Positions 7,680-16,544 of a stretch of DNA of 64,000 bases are shown here, one piece after another. Position 1 is the stretch's first letter, and every line of letters begins with the position of its first letter. A program made the position numbers and the translations under genes. The notes beneath the pieces were generated by a model. It ran no database searches. It was not told the origin of the DNA and worked only from the letters and a program-made list of their open reading frames with translations. Origin of the DNA: Seleniibacterium sp963677135 (GTDB lineage: Bacteria > Desulfobacterota > Desulfuromonadia > Desulfuromonadales > Geopsychrobacteraceae); the NCBI GenBank assembly GCA_963677135.2, contig CAXXLS010000009.1, positions 310,001 through 374,000 on the forward strand, written 5' to 3'.

Positions 7680-9095
7680 TTAAAGATAGGGGGAAAACAG
7701 TTTACAGAAGGAATCGCGCAGACGCAGCGGCAGTGAGCGCCGGTCCACCTCTTCCAGGGAGACTTCCCGGGAGGCCGCCCGACAGGTGTCAAAATGCGCA
7801 ATCAGCTCGGCGACGGTCGCGCTGTCGAAGATTTCGACATTGAACTCAAAATTAAGACGCAGGCTGCGCGGGTCCAGATTGGCCGAGCCGACCAGGGCGT
7901 ATTCGTCGTCGATAAGCAAAAGTTTGCTGTGCACGAACGGCGGCGGCTGATAGTAAATGTGGGTTTTCAGCTCAAGAAGCTCGAACAGGTAAGCATTGGA
8001 GGCCCAGGCGACGTAGGGCAGGTTGTTCTTTTCCGGCAGCAGGATTTCCACCTTGACGCCCCGCAGGGAGGCGGCATTGATGGCTGCCAGCTGGGCCCGG
8101 TTGGGGATAAAATAAGGGGTCATGATGCGGATGTGCTTGCGGGCGCATGAAAGGGCCCCGATGACGATCCAGTTCAGTTTTTCATGCTGTTCGTTGGGTC
8201 CTGCGCTTATCCCCCGGCAACACGCTTTTCCAACAACGGGTGCAAGGGGCCAGTCTTTGGGTTTCCGCTTTTCATCGGTGGCAAAGTGCCAGTCTTCCAT
8301 GAACGCGTCGCGCAACTGTCCGATAATTGGTCCCTCGAGCTTGAAATGAATATCAATGACCCGGTTTGGTTCCTGGCCTGCAGCCAGGTGTTTTTTGCGG
8401 ATATTCATGCCCCCGGTAAAGCAGCAACTGCTGTCAACGACCAGCAGCTTGCGATGATTACGCAGGTTGAAGTAGAAACTGTGCAGCAGGGTCAAAGGCA
8501 GAAAGACTGCAGACTGGACCGGGGTCCCGCGAAACTGGCTGCGGATTTTGCGGAAAGAATACAGTTCGCCGTAGGCATCGATGAGAACCCTGACATCGAC
8601 CCCCCGCTTGGCCGCGGAGATGAGAGCTTCGGCAAACTGTCGCCCGACTTTGTCCGGTTTGAAAATATAGCTGGACAGAAAGACGCTGTCCTCGGCCCTG
8701 GCAATGGCTTCGAGCATGGCCGGAAACGCCTGCTCACCATTATGAAGAACCGTGACCCGGTTGCCGAACTGCAACGGCCGCCGGGTGACGGAGTCGGAAA
8801 GATTGATGAGCGCTCTGGCAGTACTGCTGGTCGGAAAATTGTCCAGGTCGACAGGGCGCGGCGGCTGATTGACATGCAGCCAGTGCATCCCCTGCCCCTG
8901 CTTCTGGAGTTCCCGGGCCCGGGTGCGGATGCGATTGACGCCCAACAGCCAGTAGAGCAGAGCGCCGATGCCGGGCAGGGCCAGAATCGTGATAATCCAG
9001 CCCAGGGACGCGCGTGGATCCCGCTTGGTCAGCAGGGCGTGGCCGGCCGAAAGCAGGGAAAAGATCCACAGGCAGGCCAACAGGACAGGAAGCAT
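7680..9095 (-). CDS. cls: Cardiolipin synthase (phospholipase D superfamily)
   Basis: Membrane enzyme that condenses phosphatidylglycerol with another phospholipid to make cardiolipin. Two N-terminal membrane helices (MLPVLLACLWIFSLL and LGWIITILALPGIGALLYWL) precede two phospholipase D domains. The first HKD motif is HNHRKLLVVD (near residue 215), followed by SSCCFTGGMNI. The second is VHSKLLLID (near residue 395), followed by YALVGSANLDPRS. About 471 residues is the usual length. An upstream ATG at 9110 lacks a ribosome site, while the ATG at 9095 has GGAG at good spacing, so the shorter form is given. The tautomerase gene follows closely. Confidence 0.93.
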   Translation of the reverse strand: MLPVLLACLWIFSLLSAGHALLTKRDPRASLGWIITILALPGIGALLYWLLGVNRIRTRARELQKQGQGMHWLHVNQPPRPVDLDNFPTSSTARALINLSDSVTRRPLQFGNRVTVLHNGEQAFPAMLEAIARAEDSVFLSSYIFKPDKVGRQFAEALISAAKRGVDVRVLIDAYGELYSFRKIRSQFRGTPVQSAVFLPLTLLHSFYFNLRNHRKLLVVDSSCCFTGGMNIRKKHLAAGQEPNRVIDIHFKLEGPIIGQLRDAFMEDWHFATDEKRKPKDWPLAPVVGKACCRGISAGPNEQHEKLNWIVIGALSCARKHIRIMTPYFIPNRAQLAAINAASLRGVKVEILLPEKNNLPYVAWASNAYLFELLELKTHIYYQPPPFVHSKLLLIDDEYALVGSANLDPRSLRLNFEFNVEIFDSATVAELIAHFDTCRAASREVSLEEVDRRSLPLRLRDSFCKLFSPYL

Positions 9096-9286
9096 GGCAT
9101 CTCCGCTCATTAAAGATGACTAAAAGGATAAGAGAAGAGTAGCAGGTTTGGGTCGATCTGTCCATCTGCCGGTGGCTGGTCCGGGAGCGGATGGGCTCAA
9201 TGATTCTGGCGAGTTGTGCCGGGAGAAGAAGAACGCTGTTGCCGGGTATGAGGACTGGCTGCGCGCCGGGCGCAGCCAGAAGGTCA

Positions 9287-9619
9287 TTAACGTAAAGAGG
9301 TGCCACACCGAGGGCAGGTGAGGACCGTGTTGGTGGCGACTTTTTCGCCACAGGTGGGACAGTTGAACCAGTGCCGGCAGTAGCGGCATTGCTGTTCGGA
9401 AAGTCCCTGCTTTTTCTTGCACTTGGGACAACGCCGGTACATTTTTCGGCTGGTGAGGTAATCTTCGAAAAAGAGCCCGCAGCGCGGACATTCCGTCGCG
9501 CCGGGCTTGACCTGCGCCTCGCAGCCGGGCAGCGGACATTTCAGGACGGTTTTGCACTTGCTGCACCAATAGTCCCCCTTGAGAGGTTCACCGCATTTCG
9601 GACATTTTTTTGTTGCCAT
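9287..9619 (-). CDS. Multi-zinc-ribbon protein of unknown function
   Basis: A 110-residue cytoplasmic protein made almost entirely of short zinc-ribbon units: CPKC, CSKC, CPLPGC, CPRC, CPKC, CRYC, CPTC and CPRC, eight cysteine pairs that could bind about four zinc ions. It is basic between the pairs and has no other recognisable domain. GGAG lies about 7 bases before the ATG. Such zinc-ribbon arrays often occur in nucleic-acid-binding or protein-scaffolding proteins, but nothing here fixes a role. It is in the same orientation as cls, about 190 bases upstream of it; that spacer shows no clear feature. The product name is descriptive only. Confidence 0.8.
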   Translation of the reverse strand: MATKKCPKCGEPLKGDYWCSKCKTVLKCPLPGCEAQVKPGATECPRCGLFFEDYLTSRKMYRRCPKCKKKQGLSEQQCRYCRHWFNCPTCGEKVATNTVLTCPRCGTSLR

Positions 9620-10083
9620 TTTACTGCTCCATGAATCGATTCTGGCTTATGACGTTTCGATTTGAGCCTCTATCATAGTCGACAAAATGCGGATTGCCAA
9701 GAGACAAGACATCTGCTGCGCCAAGCGAGGTTGTCTTCGGAGCCAGTTCTTACCCAGCTATCGCAGCTTGTCAAGCAAACAGAAGCAGATCCTGTATGTT
9801 CTCCTGCGGGCAGACCGTCTGTCAGCGACATAAGCAGGGGAGGCCGGGCGACCTGAAATAAATATTTGGCTGGTCTTGACTATGTCGTCAGGAGAGCATG
9901 GATGCGTGTTCAAAAGGATGGCAGTGGAGATTACCTTGAATCTCTGCTCGGGGAACTGGAACGAAAAATCGCCTGGTGAAGACTTCGCCGGTGATGATCG
10001 ATCCGCCGCGATCGGAACTCACTGTACCCCATTCAGAGAAAAGACAGCTTTTCAAAAACGGTCCCATCTCCTGGCAGGGGCAG
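9620..10083. other. Intergenic region with one possible small ORF
   Basis: About 460 bases between the zinc-ribbon gene and the PEGA lipoprotein gene. Apart from the 25-codon frame at 9902-9979 nothing convincing is seen. The plus-strand frame from 9976 runs straight into the antisense of the lipoprotein gene and is not credible. Confidence 0.4.
9902..9979 (+). CDS. Possible 25-residue small protein
   Basis: An ATG with AGGAG 7 bases upstream opens a short frame, MRVQKDGSGDYLESLLGELE then RKIAW. It would form one amphipathic helix. Good ribosome-site spacing and a sensible amino-acid composition are the only support. It could equally be a fragment of a lost gene. Confidence 0.25.
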   Translation: MRVQKDGSGDYLESLLGELERKIAW

Positions 10084-10482
10084 TCATTGCGACGCTTTTG
10101 CCGTCATGGTCGGGGCCGAGCGCTTCATGACAAACAGGTAACTTTCTTTGAGTTTTTTGGTGAACAGGGTGCCGAGCCACAGGGGGCTCCAGACCAGGCC
10201 GGCCATAAGCCAGCTTTTCAGGGCGCCGGCATGAGTTTTATCCGCTTTGATGGTCAGGTCGATCTCTTCGTAACCCTGCCTGGTAAGCTGGACCTGGTGC
10301 TTTTTTCCGGAGCTGAGACGATAATCGTAGCGAACCGGGGTCTGGCCGACTTCCTTGCCGTCGATCATGACCAGGGCACCGGGCGGTTCGGAGTGGATCA
10401 GGGCCTGCTGTGAGGTACAGGCACTGAGAAAGGCCAGCATAACCAACAGAACGAGATATTTTCTTTTCATTTGACTTTTCAT
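10084..10482 (-). CDS. PEGA-domain lipoprotein
   Basis: A 132-residue predicted lipoprotein. The signal peptide ends in the lipobox LSAC, with Cys22 as the lipidated residue. The PEGA domain follows (ALIHSEPPGALVMIDGKEVG QT ending at about residue 50), a small beta fold common in surface and periplasmic proteins that usually binds other envelope components. The C-terminal part (WLMAGLVWSPLWLGTLFTKK) is hydrophobic and may touch the membrane. GGAG lies 7 bases before the ATG at 10482; a second ATG four codons in is possible. It is transcribed leftward, behind an inverted repeat at 10582-10622 that separates it from uvrA. Its specific role is unknown. Confidence 0.8.
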   Translation of the reverse strand: MKSQMKRKYLVLLVMLAFLSACTSQQALIHSEPPGALVMIDGKEVGQTPVRYDYRLSSGKKHQVQLTRQGYEEIDLTIKADKTHAGALKSWLMAGLVWSPLWLGTLFTKKLKESYLFVMKRSAPTMTAKASQ

Positions 10483-10581
10483 TTAGGGACTCCGTGAAGC
10501 AATGGTTCACCGGGAGTTTTTGCAAACCCTATGCCTGTCTTGAAATGATTCGGAAAAGGGGGGAGGTGAGTGACGCTGGCC

Positions 10582-10622
10582 ATGAAAACCTGCCTGATAA
10601 AGACTGGTTGGCAGGTCTTCAT
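10582..10622. repeat. Inverted repeat between uvrA and the PEGA gene
   Basis: Arms 10582-10594 and 10610-10622 are 13 bases with one mismatch (core ACCTGCC/GGCAGGT) around a 15-base loop. There is no T-tract on either side, so it may be a factor-dependent terminator or a protein-binding site in the 3' region of uvrA. Confidence 0.4.
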
Positions 10623-10718
10623 GAGTCGTCGTTATGGGTTGACGATCCCCCTCCTGAAAGAGTAATTGCTTAATTTAGCGCCATAATTTGTCAGTTTGTG
10701 CAGATGTTGCACAGCCAC

Positions 10719-13538
10719 TCAGTCGCTGGGTGTGAGGTACTGGCGCAGAAACCGGCCGGTGTGTGATGCGTCGCAGGCTGCAACGTCTTCGGGCGTGCCC
10801 GACACCACGATCAGCCCGCCGTTCCGGCCCCCTTCCGGGCCGAGATCGATGATGTGATCCGCGGTTTTGATGACATCGAGATTGTGCTCGATGACCACCA
10901 CGGTATTGCCGGTCTCGACCAGGCGATTGAGAACTTCAAGCAGTTTGTGGATATCGGCGAAATGGAGCCCGGTGGTTGGTTCGTCGAGGATATAGATGGT
11001 CTTTCCGGTCGCCCTCTTGCCCAGCTCTCGAGCCAGTTTTACCCGCTGGGCTTCTCCACCTGAAAGGGTCGTCGCACTCTGGCCCAGCTTGATGTAGCCC
11101 AGCCCGACATCGCGGATGGTCTGCAGTTTACTGCTGATTTTCGGAATGTTTTCCAGAAACTTGCTGGCCTGGTTGACGGTCATGTTGAGGACATCGGCAA
11201 TGCTTTTCCCCTTGTATTTGACCTCCAGGGTTTCACGATTGTAACGGGCCCCTTTGCAGACCTCGCACTGGACATAGACATCGGGAAGGAAGTGCATCTC
11301 GATCTTGATGATTCCGTCGCCACTGCAGGCTTCGCAGCGCCCTCCCTTGACATTGAAGGAAAACCTTCCCGCTTTGTAGCCGCGGATTTTCGCTTCCGGG
11401 AGCTGGGCGAACAGTTCCCGGATATCGGTGAATACCCCGGTATAGGTTGCCGGGTTGGAGCGCGGCGTCCGACCGATGGGGGACTGATCGATATCGATGA
11501 CCTTGTCGAGCTGTTCGAGGCCGAGAATCTTACTGACCGGACCGGCCTTCTCGCGGGCCCGATGGAGTCGCTGGGCCAAGGCCTTGTAAAGGGTTTCAAT
11601 GACCAGCGACGATTTGCCGGAACCGGAGACTCCGGTAAAGCAGGTCAGGACTCCGAGGGGGATTTTCACATCGACATCGCGCAGGTTGTTGGCCCTGGCT
11701 CCCTGGATTTCGAGCCAGCGGTCGGAGGTCCGGCGTTCTGAAGGAACTTCGATGCGGCGCTTTCCGGACAGATATTCACCGGTCAGCGAGCCGGGAACCG
11801 CCATCACGTCCGCGGGGGTTCCCTGGGCGACCACCTCGCCACCGTGGACTCCGGCGGCCGGGCCCATATCGATGACATGATCGGCGGCGGCGATGGTTTC
11901 CTCGTCATGCTCGACGACCAGGACGGTATTGCCGAGATCCCGCAGGCGCTTGAGGGTGGTCAGCAGGCGCTGGTTGTCGCGCTGGTGAAGACCGATGGAC
12001 GGTTCGTCGAGAATATAGAGAACGCCGGTCAGGGACGAGCCGATCTGGGTGGCCAGGCGGATCCGCTGCCCTTCTCCCCCGCTCAGGGTGCCGGCACTGC
12101 GGTCGAGGGTCAGGTAGTCGAGCCCGACATGGGACAGGAACGACAGCCGCTCCCGGATTTCCTTGAGAATGCGGCGGGCGATCTCCATCTCCTTGGGGGG
12201 AAGCTGCAGGCCGGCGAAAAATGCTTCGGCCTCGGCGATGGACATGGCGGTCGCCTGTTGAATGTTTTTATCCCCCACGGTGACATGCAGGGCCTCGGGG
12301 CGCAGCCGGGCGCCGCCGCAGGTCTGGCAGGGGATAACACTCATGAAGCGCTCGAGATTCTCCCGGACACTGTCGGAATCGGTCTCATGGTAGCGGCGTT
12401 CGAGGTTGGGAATGACCCCTTCGAAGGGCTTCTCGTAAAAATGGCGGCGGTCCCCCTGGTCGTAGAAGAAGCGGATCTCCTCATCCCCCGACCCGTAGAG
12501 AATGATGTTCTGGACCTTTTCCGGGATCTTGTTGAAGGGGGTGCGAATGTCGAACTGGTAATGCATGGCGATGGCTTCGAGGAGGGCCTGGTAGTAATAG
12601 CCGGTCCGGGTATCCCAGGGGACGATGGCCCCTTCCCGCAGGGACAGTTCCGGGTTGGGGACCACCTGTTCCCGGTCGAAGAACATGCGGGTCCCGAGCC
12701 CGCTGCAGTCGGGGCAGGCACCGTGGGGATTGTTGAAAGAGAACATCCGCGGGGTGACTTCAGGGTAGGAGAGCCCGCAGTCGATACAGGCATGTTTGGC
12801 AGAGAACAGCCGGCTCTCGCCATCTGGAACCTCGATCCGCACCAGTCCGTCGGCCAGGCGCAGGGCGGTTTCGATGGAATCGGCCAGACGCGAGGTGATG
12901 TCAGGCTTGATGACCAGGCGATCGACGACCACCTCAAGGGTGTGTTTCTTCTGCTTGTCCAGTTCGATTTTTTCTCCAAGCTCCCGCATGGTGCCGTCGA
13001 TGCGGATCCGGACGAAGCCGTCGGCCTGCAGCTGGGCCATCTCTTTGCGGTATTCCCCTTTGCGTTCCCGGACGGTGGGGGCCATCACCATGAGGCGGGT
13101 TCGTTCCGGCAGTTGCATCACCTGGTCGACCATCTGTTCAACGGTTTGGGAACTGATTTTCTGGCCGCAACGGTGACAGAGAATTTCACCGACCCGGGCG
13201 TAAAGCAGCCGCAGGTAATCATAGATCTCGGTAACCGTGCCGACCGTCGAGCGCGGATTTTTGGAGGTTGTTTTCTGTTCGATGGAGATGGCCGGCGAGA
13301 GCCCGTCAATCTGGTCGACGTCCGGTTTTTCCATCTGCTCGAGAAACTGCCGGGCATAGGCCGACAGGCTTTCGACGTAGCGGCGCTGGCCTTCGGCGTA
13401 GATGGTGTCGAAGGCCAGAGTGCTTTTTCCGGAACCGGAGACGCCGGTGATGATCACCAGCTGGTCGCGGGGGATGTCGATATCGATATTCTTAAGATTG
13501 TGCTCGCGGGCACCTCGAATTTTAATTTTGTCAATCAT
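10719..13538 (-). CDS. uvrA: Excinuclease ABC subunit A
   Basis: The damage-sensing ATPase of nucleotide excision repair, which loads UvrB at lesions. The 939-residue length is typical. Both ABC modules are complete: Walker A GVSGSGKSTL near residue 33 and GVSGSGKSSL near residue 635, each with an LSGGE signature and an ILDEP Walker B. Zinc-binding pairs are visible: CHRCG near 122, CIDCG and CPDC near 254-284, and the insertion hairpin CEACSGDG ... CEVCKGARY near 740-770. It is the last gene of a leftward run (mfd, parvulins, degenerate GGDEF protein, pdxA, uvrA), starting 26 bases after pdxA. No LexA box was recognised in front of it, so SOS control is not supported here. Confidence 0.98.
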   Translation of the reverse strand: MIDKIKIRGAREHNLKNIDIDIPRDQLVIITGVSGSGKSTLAFDTIYAEGQRRYVESLSAYARQFLEQMEKPDVDQIDGLSPAISIEQKTTSKNPRSTVGTVTEIYDYLRLLYARVGEILCHRCGQKISSQTVEQMVDQVMQLPERTRLMVMAPTVRERKGEYRKEMAQLQADGFVRIRIDGTMRELGEKIELDKQKKHTLEVVVDRLVIKPDITSRLADSIETALRLADGLVRIEVPDGESRLFSAKHACIDCGLSYPEVTPRMFSFNNPHGACPDCSGLGTRMFFDREQVVPNPELSLREGAIVPWDTRTGYYYQALLEAIAMHYQFDIRTPFNKIPEKVQNIILYGSGDEEIRFFYDQGDRRHFYEKPFEGVIPNLERRYHETDSDSVRENLERFMSVIPCQTCGGARLRPEALHVTVGDKNIQQATAMSIAEAEAFFAGLQLPPKEMEIARRILKEIRERLSFLSHVGLDYLTLDRSAGTLSGGEGQRIRLATQIGSSLTGVLYILDEPSIGLHQRDNQRLLTTLKRLRDLGNTVLVVEHDEETIAAADHVIDMGPAAGVHGGEVVAQGTPADVMAVPGSLTGEYLSGKRRIEVPSERRTSDRWLEIQGARANNLRDVDVKIPLGVLTCFTGVSGSGKSSLVIETLYKALAQRLHRAREKAGPVSKILGLEQLDKVIDIDQSPIGRTPRSNPATYTGVFTDIRELFAQLPEAKIRGYKAGRFSFNVKGGRCEACSGDGIIKIEMHFLPDVYVQCEVCKGARYNRETLEVKYKGKSIADVLNMTVNQASKFLENIPKISSKLQTIRDVGLGYIKLGQSATTLSGGEAQRVKLARELGKRATGKTIYILDEPTTGLHFADIHKLLEVLNRLVETGNTVVVIEHNLDVIKTADHIIDLGPEGGRNGGLIVVSGTPEDVAACDASHTGRFLRQYLTPSD

Positions 13539-13564
13539 GACTCACTCTTATTCCGTAACTGGGG

Positions 13565-14575
13565 TCAAGCCTGGGGCACGGTCGTATTGGCCGCCATTCG
13601 GTCGGCCATCTGCAGGGCGGCGATCAGGCTGGCGGTGCTGGCGGTACCGGTCCCTGCCAGATTGTAGGCGGTTCCGTGGTCGACGCTGGTCCTGACGATC
13701 GGCAGGCCCAGGGTGACGTTCACCGCATCTTCAAAATGCAGCAGCTTGAGGGGGATCAGCCCCTGGTCGTGATACATGCAGATCACCGCGTCATAGTCTC
13801 CCCGGGCGGCGAAATAGAAAAGGGTGTCGGCGCTGTGGGGACCGTCGGCCGCGATTCCCGCCGTCCGGGCCGCGGCAATAGCCGGTTCGATCAGGCGTGT
13901 CTCCTCGTCACCGAACAGACCATTTTCTCCGGCGTGGGGGTTCAGGGCCAGGACCGCCAGACGGGGTTCGGGAATGCCGAATTGCCGGATCAGGCTGGCA
14001 GCGGTGATCCGGATGGTCGCAAGGATCTCCTGCTCGGTCAGGGCCGCCGGGACATCGGCATAGGCGAGGTGGGTTGTCACCAGGCAGACCCTGAGCCGGG
14101 CGCCGGCCAGCATCATGACGACTTTCGGCGTTCCGCAACGTTGCGCCAGCAGTTCCGTATGCCCGGGGAAATGGCACCCGGCGGCGTTGATCGCGGCCTT
14201 GTTGATGGGGGCGGTGATCATCCCCGCCGCCCGGCCGGCGAGGCATTCTGCGACGGCAAATTCAATATAGTCGACCATCGCCCGGCCGCAAGCGCGATCC
14301 GGGACGCCATAATGGACCTGGTCGGGATCGAGACGGGAGAGGCGGTGAACGGTCACCTGCCGGCCCCCGCACTGGAAGAGGCTTCGCCGGTCGTCCAGCT
14401 GCTCGGTTCTGGCCGTGACCTTGAAAATGGCGGCCGCCCGTTGCAGGACCGCGATGTCACCGGCAATCTGCAGCTCATGACGCAGGGTTGAAAAATGTCC
14501 TTCAAGCAGGGTTTTAACAAGGAGTTCAGGGCCGATTCCGCTGGGATCGCCCATGGTCAGTAACAAAGGTTGCAT
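13565..14575 (-). CDS. pdxA: 4-hydroxythreonine-4-phosphate dehydrogenase
   Basis: Enzyme of the DXP-dependent pyridoxal 5'-phosphate pathway; it oxidises 4-phosphohydroxy-L-threonine for condensation by PdxJ. Family blocks are MGDPSGIGPELL at the N-terminus, ITAPINKAAINAAG, PGHTELLA, NPHAGENGLFGDEE, a metal/phosphate-binding stretch, and DAVICMYHDQGLIPLKLL followed by GLPIVRTSVDHGTAYNLAGTG. The 336-residue length is normal. The ATG at 14575 is preferred to one two codons upstream because AGGA lies 5 bases before it. In E. coli pdxA lies directly behind surA; here the order surA, degenerate GGDEF gene, pdxA keeps that link with one gene inserted. Confidence 0.97.
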   Translation of the reverse strand: MQPLLLTMGDPSGIGPELLVKTLLEGHFSTLRHELQIAGDIAVLQRAAAIFKVTARTEQLDDRRSLFQCGGRQVTVHRLSRLDPDQVHYGVPDRACGRAMVDYIEFAVAECLAGRAAGMITAPINKAAINAAGCHFPGHTELLAQRCGTPKVVMMLAGARLRVCLVTTHLAYADVPAALTEQEILATIRITAASLIRQFGIPEPRLAVLALNPHAGENGLFGDEETRLIEPAIAAARTAGIAADGPHSADTLFYFAARGDYDAVICMYHDQGLIPLKLLHFEDAVNVTLGLPIVRTSVDHGTAYNLAGTGTASTASLIAALQMADRMAANTTVPQA

Positions 14576-14710
14576 GGTCATCCTGGTTGTCCGCCCGGAA
14601 TCTGGTCCGGGCCTGGAAAAAAATCAATAGACCACTATAGCGGAACCGGTTGGTCTGAAACAAGATTCGCTGGTGAAAAGAAATTTTGGCAAGGCAGGTT
14701 TTTCTGCCAG

Positions 14711-15550
14711 TCAGCTGATCGCTGGTGCCGGCGAAGGGCAGGAACCGGGTTCCAGAAGCTGCCTCGTCAGCGTCTCCGTCACCGGGCTGATCTCGAACCT
14801 GATCCCTGGATAGCCGGGCAGGCTGGTGACCCGCGACCTGATGCGTTCGGCGAGGCCTTCGGTCATATCGGCTGAGGTTTCAGGCAGCAGCAGGACGAAT
14901 CCGATGCCGCGCAGGTGGCACATCAGGTCGGAGCCTCTGATCTCGAGATGGATGCTGCGGGCGACCTCCTGCCAGAACGGCTCGTGGGATCCGGGGACGA
15001 CGTCGCGGTCGGATCCCGACGGCTTGATCAGAAGCATGGCGAAGGGACGGCCGGTGAGCCGGGACCGCGCCGATTCCTGGCTTAGTAGCTTGCCGAAGGT
15101 AAAGCGGTCGCAAACCACGGGACTCTGCTCAGACGGGAATCCTCCGGGGGCTTGCGGCTCACCGGCAGCGGTTCTGTGGCCCGCCATGAGGTCTGACAGC
15201 CTGGCGCAGAGCAGGTCATCATCCGCGGCAGGGTCGATCACGGCGCTGTTGGCAGGGATCAGTCCGCCTGTGACAAGTTCCTGACCGCCGGAGTCACTGA
15301 CAAAACAGACCGGGCAGGTGCGCCTGCCGGCCAGGCTCAGGAGCTCGGCGATCCCCTGCCTGGGCAGCCCGGTCGCAGAGGTCAGGTCACGGAAGATGAT
15401 GTCGATACGGGACTGCTGCAGAAGTTCGTCCAGGGTCCGAATATCCGGGCAGTGGTAGTGGTCACGGGTCATCCCCGCCTGCTCCAGCCTGGCGGCTATC
15501 TTGTCATAGGCTGTCTGCTGTTCTGCGATGATGGCGGCTGACCACTCCAT
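14711..15550 (-). CDS. Degenerate GGDEF protein with intact I-site (probable c-di-GMP receptor)
   Basis: A 279-residue soluble protein. The N-terminal about 125 residues resemble a response-regulator-like alpha/beta domain without a convincing phosphoacceptor pocket. The C-terminal half (about 150-265) aligns with a GGDEF domain: SARSRLTGRPFAMLLIKP, EIRGSDLMCHLRGIGFVLLLP. The signature itself reads RGIGF (214-218) instead of GGDEF, so the catalytic acidic residues are lost. The inhibitory-site RxxD is kept as RGSD (205-208), exactly five residues before the signature. Dead GGDEF domains with an I-site usually bind c-di-GMP as receptors, and that is the inference. It sits between surA and pdxA with a GGGGGAG ribosome site. 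Confidence 0.75.
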   Translation of the reverse strand: MEWSAAIIAEQQTAYDKIAARLEQAGMTRDHYHCPDIRTLDELLQQSRIDIIFRDLTSATGLPRQGIAELLSLAGRRTCPVCFVSDSGGQELVTGGLIPANSAVIDPAADDDLLCARLSDLMAGHRTAAGEPQAPGGFPSEQSPVVCDRFTFGKLLSQESARSRLTGRPFAMLLIKPSGSDRDVVPGSHEPFWQEVARSIHLEIRGSDLMCHLRGIGFVLLLPETSADMTEGLAERIRSRVTSLPGYPGIRFEISPVTETLTRQLLEPGSCPSPAPAIS

Positions 15551-15575
15551 GCGCGCTCCCCCTTGGTCCCGGTTG

Positions 15576-16520
15576 CTAGATCCTGATGTCGATGTGGGCG
15601 GAATCGCGAATTTCGCTCTCCCATTCCTGGTAGCGAGCCTCGGTTTTCCGCTCCCGCAGAAGCTGTTCGATCTCCGGCTTGACCCGGTCGAACAGGTGGA
15701 TATCGCCGGGGTTGCGGTCGGCGATCTGGAACAGGTGCAGGGAGCCGTTCAGCATGACCGGCTCCGAGACATCCCCTTTGTCGAGACCGACGAGCAGGTC
15801 GCGCAGCTGCGGAGCCAGGTCGGTTTCGTTCATTTCTCCCATGTCGGCACCGTCCGCGATCTCCGGCTGGCCGGCCACGACCGTCTGAAAGTCATCTCCG
15901 GCCAGCAGCATCTGCCGCGTGATTTCAATCTGCCGGTTCAGTTCGGCCAGTTCCTCGTCCGTAGCCTTCTCCGGAACGGTGTAGGCGATGTGGCGGACGT
16001 GGATCTTGGGAGGTACCCGGTACTCATCGATATGTTCCCGGAAATAATCACGGATTTCGCCGCTGGTCACCATGACCTTGCGGTTGATCTCGCGGCCCAT
16101 CAGTTTGTACTGCAGGATCTCCTTGCTGATCTTGGCGCGGTAACCCGCCATGGTCATCCCCTGGGCGGCCAGGGCTTCTTCCAGGGCTTCCGTGGACAGG
16201 TTGTTTTTGCGCTGGACATCGCCAATGGCGGCGCTGAGTTCGGCTTCCGACACCTCCAGGCCGAGTTCCTTGATCTTCTGGTCCATCAGGATGTCGGCAA
16301 TTAACTTGTCCAGGGTCTGTTTTCTCAGCTGGTCGAACTGGGAGGCCGTCAGCTGGTTCTGGTTGGTCAGCAGCCGCAGGTTTTCCTGGACGGCCTGATC
16401 GAGCTGATAACTGGTGATGATATCGTTATTCACCACAGCGACGATGCGACTGAGGGTTTTTGCGGTGGCCGGGGAGATCCACAGGCTGACAGCGACCAGG
16501 GTTAGAATGAGATAGCGCAT
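15576..16520 (-). CDS. surA: Periplasmic peptidyl-prolyl isomerase/chaperone, SurA family
   Basis: A 314-residue secreted chaperone for outer-membrane protein folding. A signal peptide (MRYLILTLVAVSLWISPATA) is followed by the SurA N-terminal block IVAVVNNDIITSYQLDQAV and helical chaperone region, then a parvulin-like domain (VRHIAYTVPEKATDEELAEL ... DMGEMNETDLAPQL ... GDVSEPVMLNGSLHLFQIAD). It has one parvulin domain rather than the two of E. coli SurA, as is common outside gammaproteobacteria. It lies 24 bases after the second parvulin gene and 25 before the degenerate GGDEF gene, within a single leftward unit starting at mfd. Confidence 0.9.
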   Translation of the reverse strand: MRYLILTLVAVSLWISPATAKTLSRIVAVVNNDIITSYQLDQAVQENLRLLTNQNQLTASQFDQLRKQTLDKLIADILMDQKIKELGLEVSEAELSAAIGDVQRKNNLSTEALEEALAAQGMTMAGYRAKISKEILQYKLMGREINRKVMVTSGEIRDYFREHIDEYRVPPKIHVRHIAYTVPEKATDEELAELNRQIEITRQMLLAGDDFQTVVAGQPEIADGADMGEMNETDLAPQLRDLLVGLDKGDVSEPVMLNGSLHLFQIADRNPGDIHLFDRVKPEIEQLLRERKTEARYQEWESEIRDSAHIDIRI

Positions 16521-16544
16521 TTTTTTAGTGATCCTTCTGCATGG

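Noticed and set aside
9976..10413. 145-codon plus-strand frame starting at a GTG
   Set aside because: Most of it is the antisense of the PEGA lipoprotein gene, which has a signal peptide, lipobox and ribosome site.
11844..13667. 607-codon open frame opposite uvrA
   Set aside because: Pure antisense of uvrA, with no ribosome site and no recognisable sequence.
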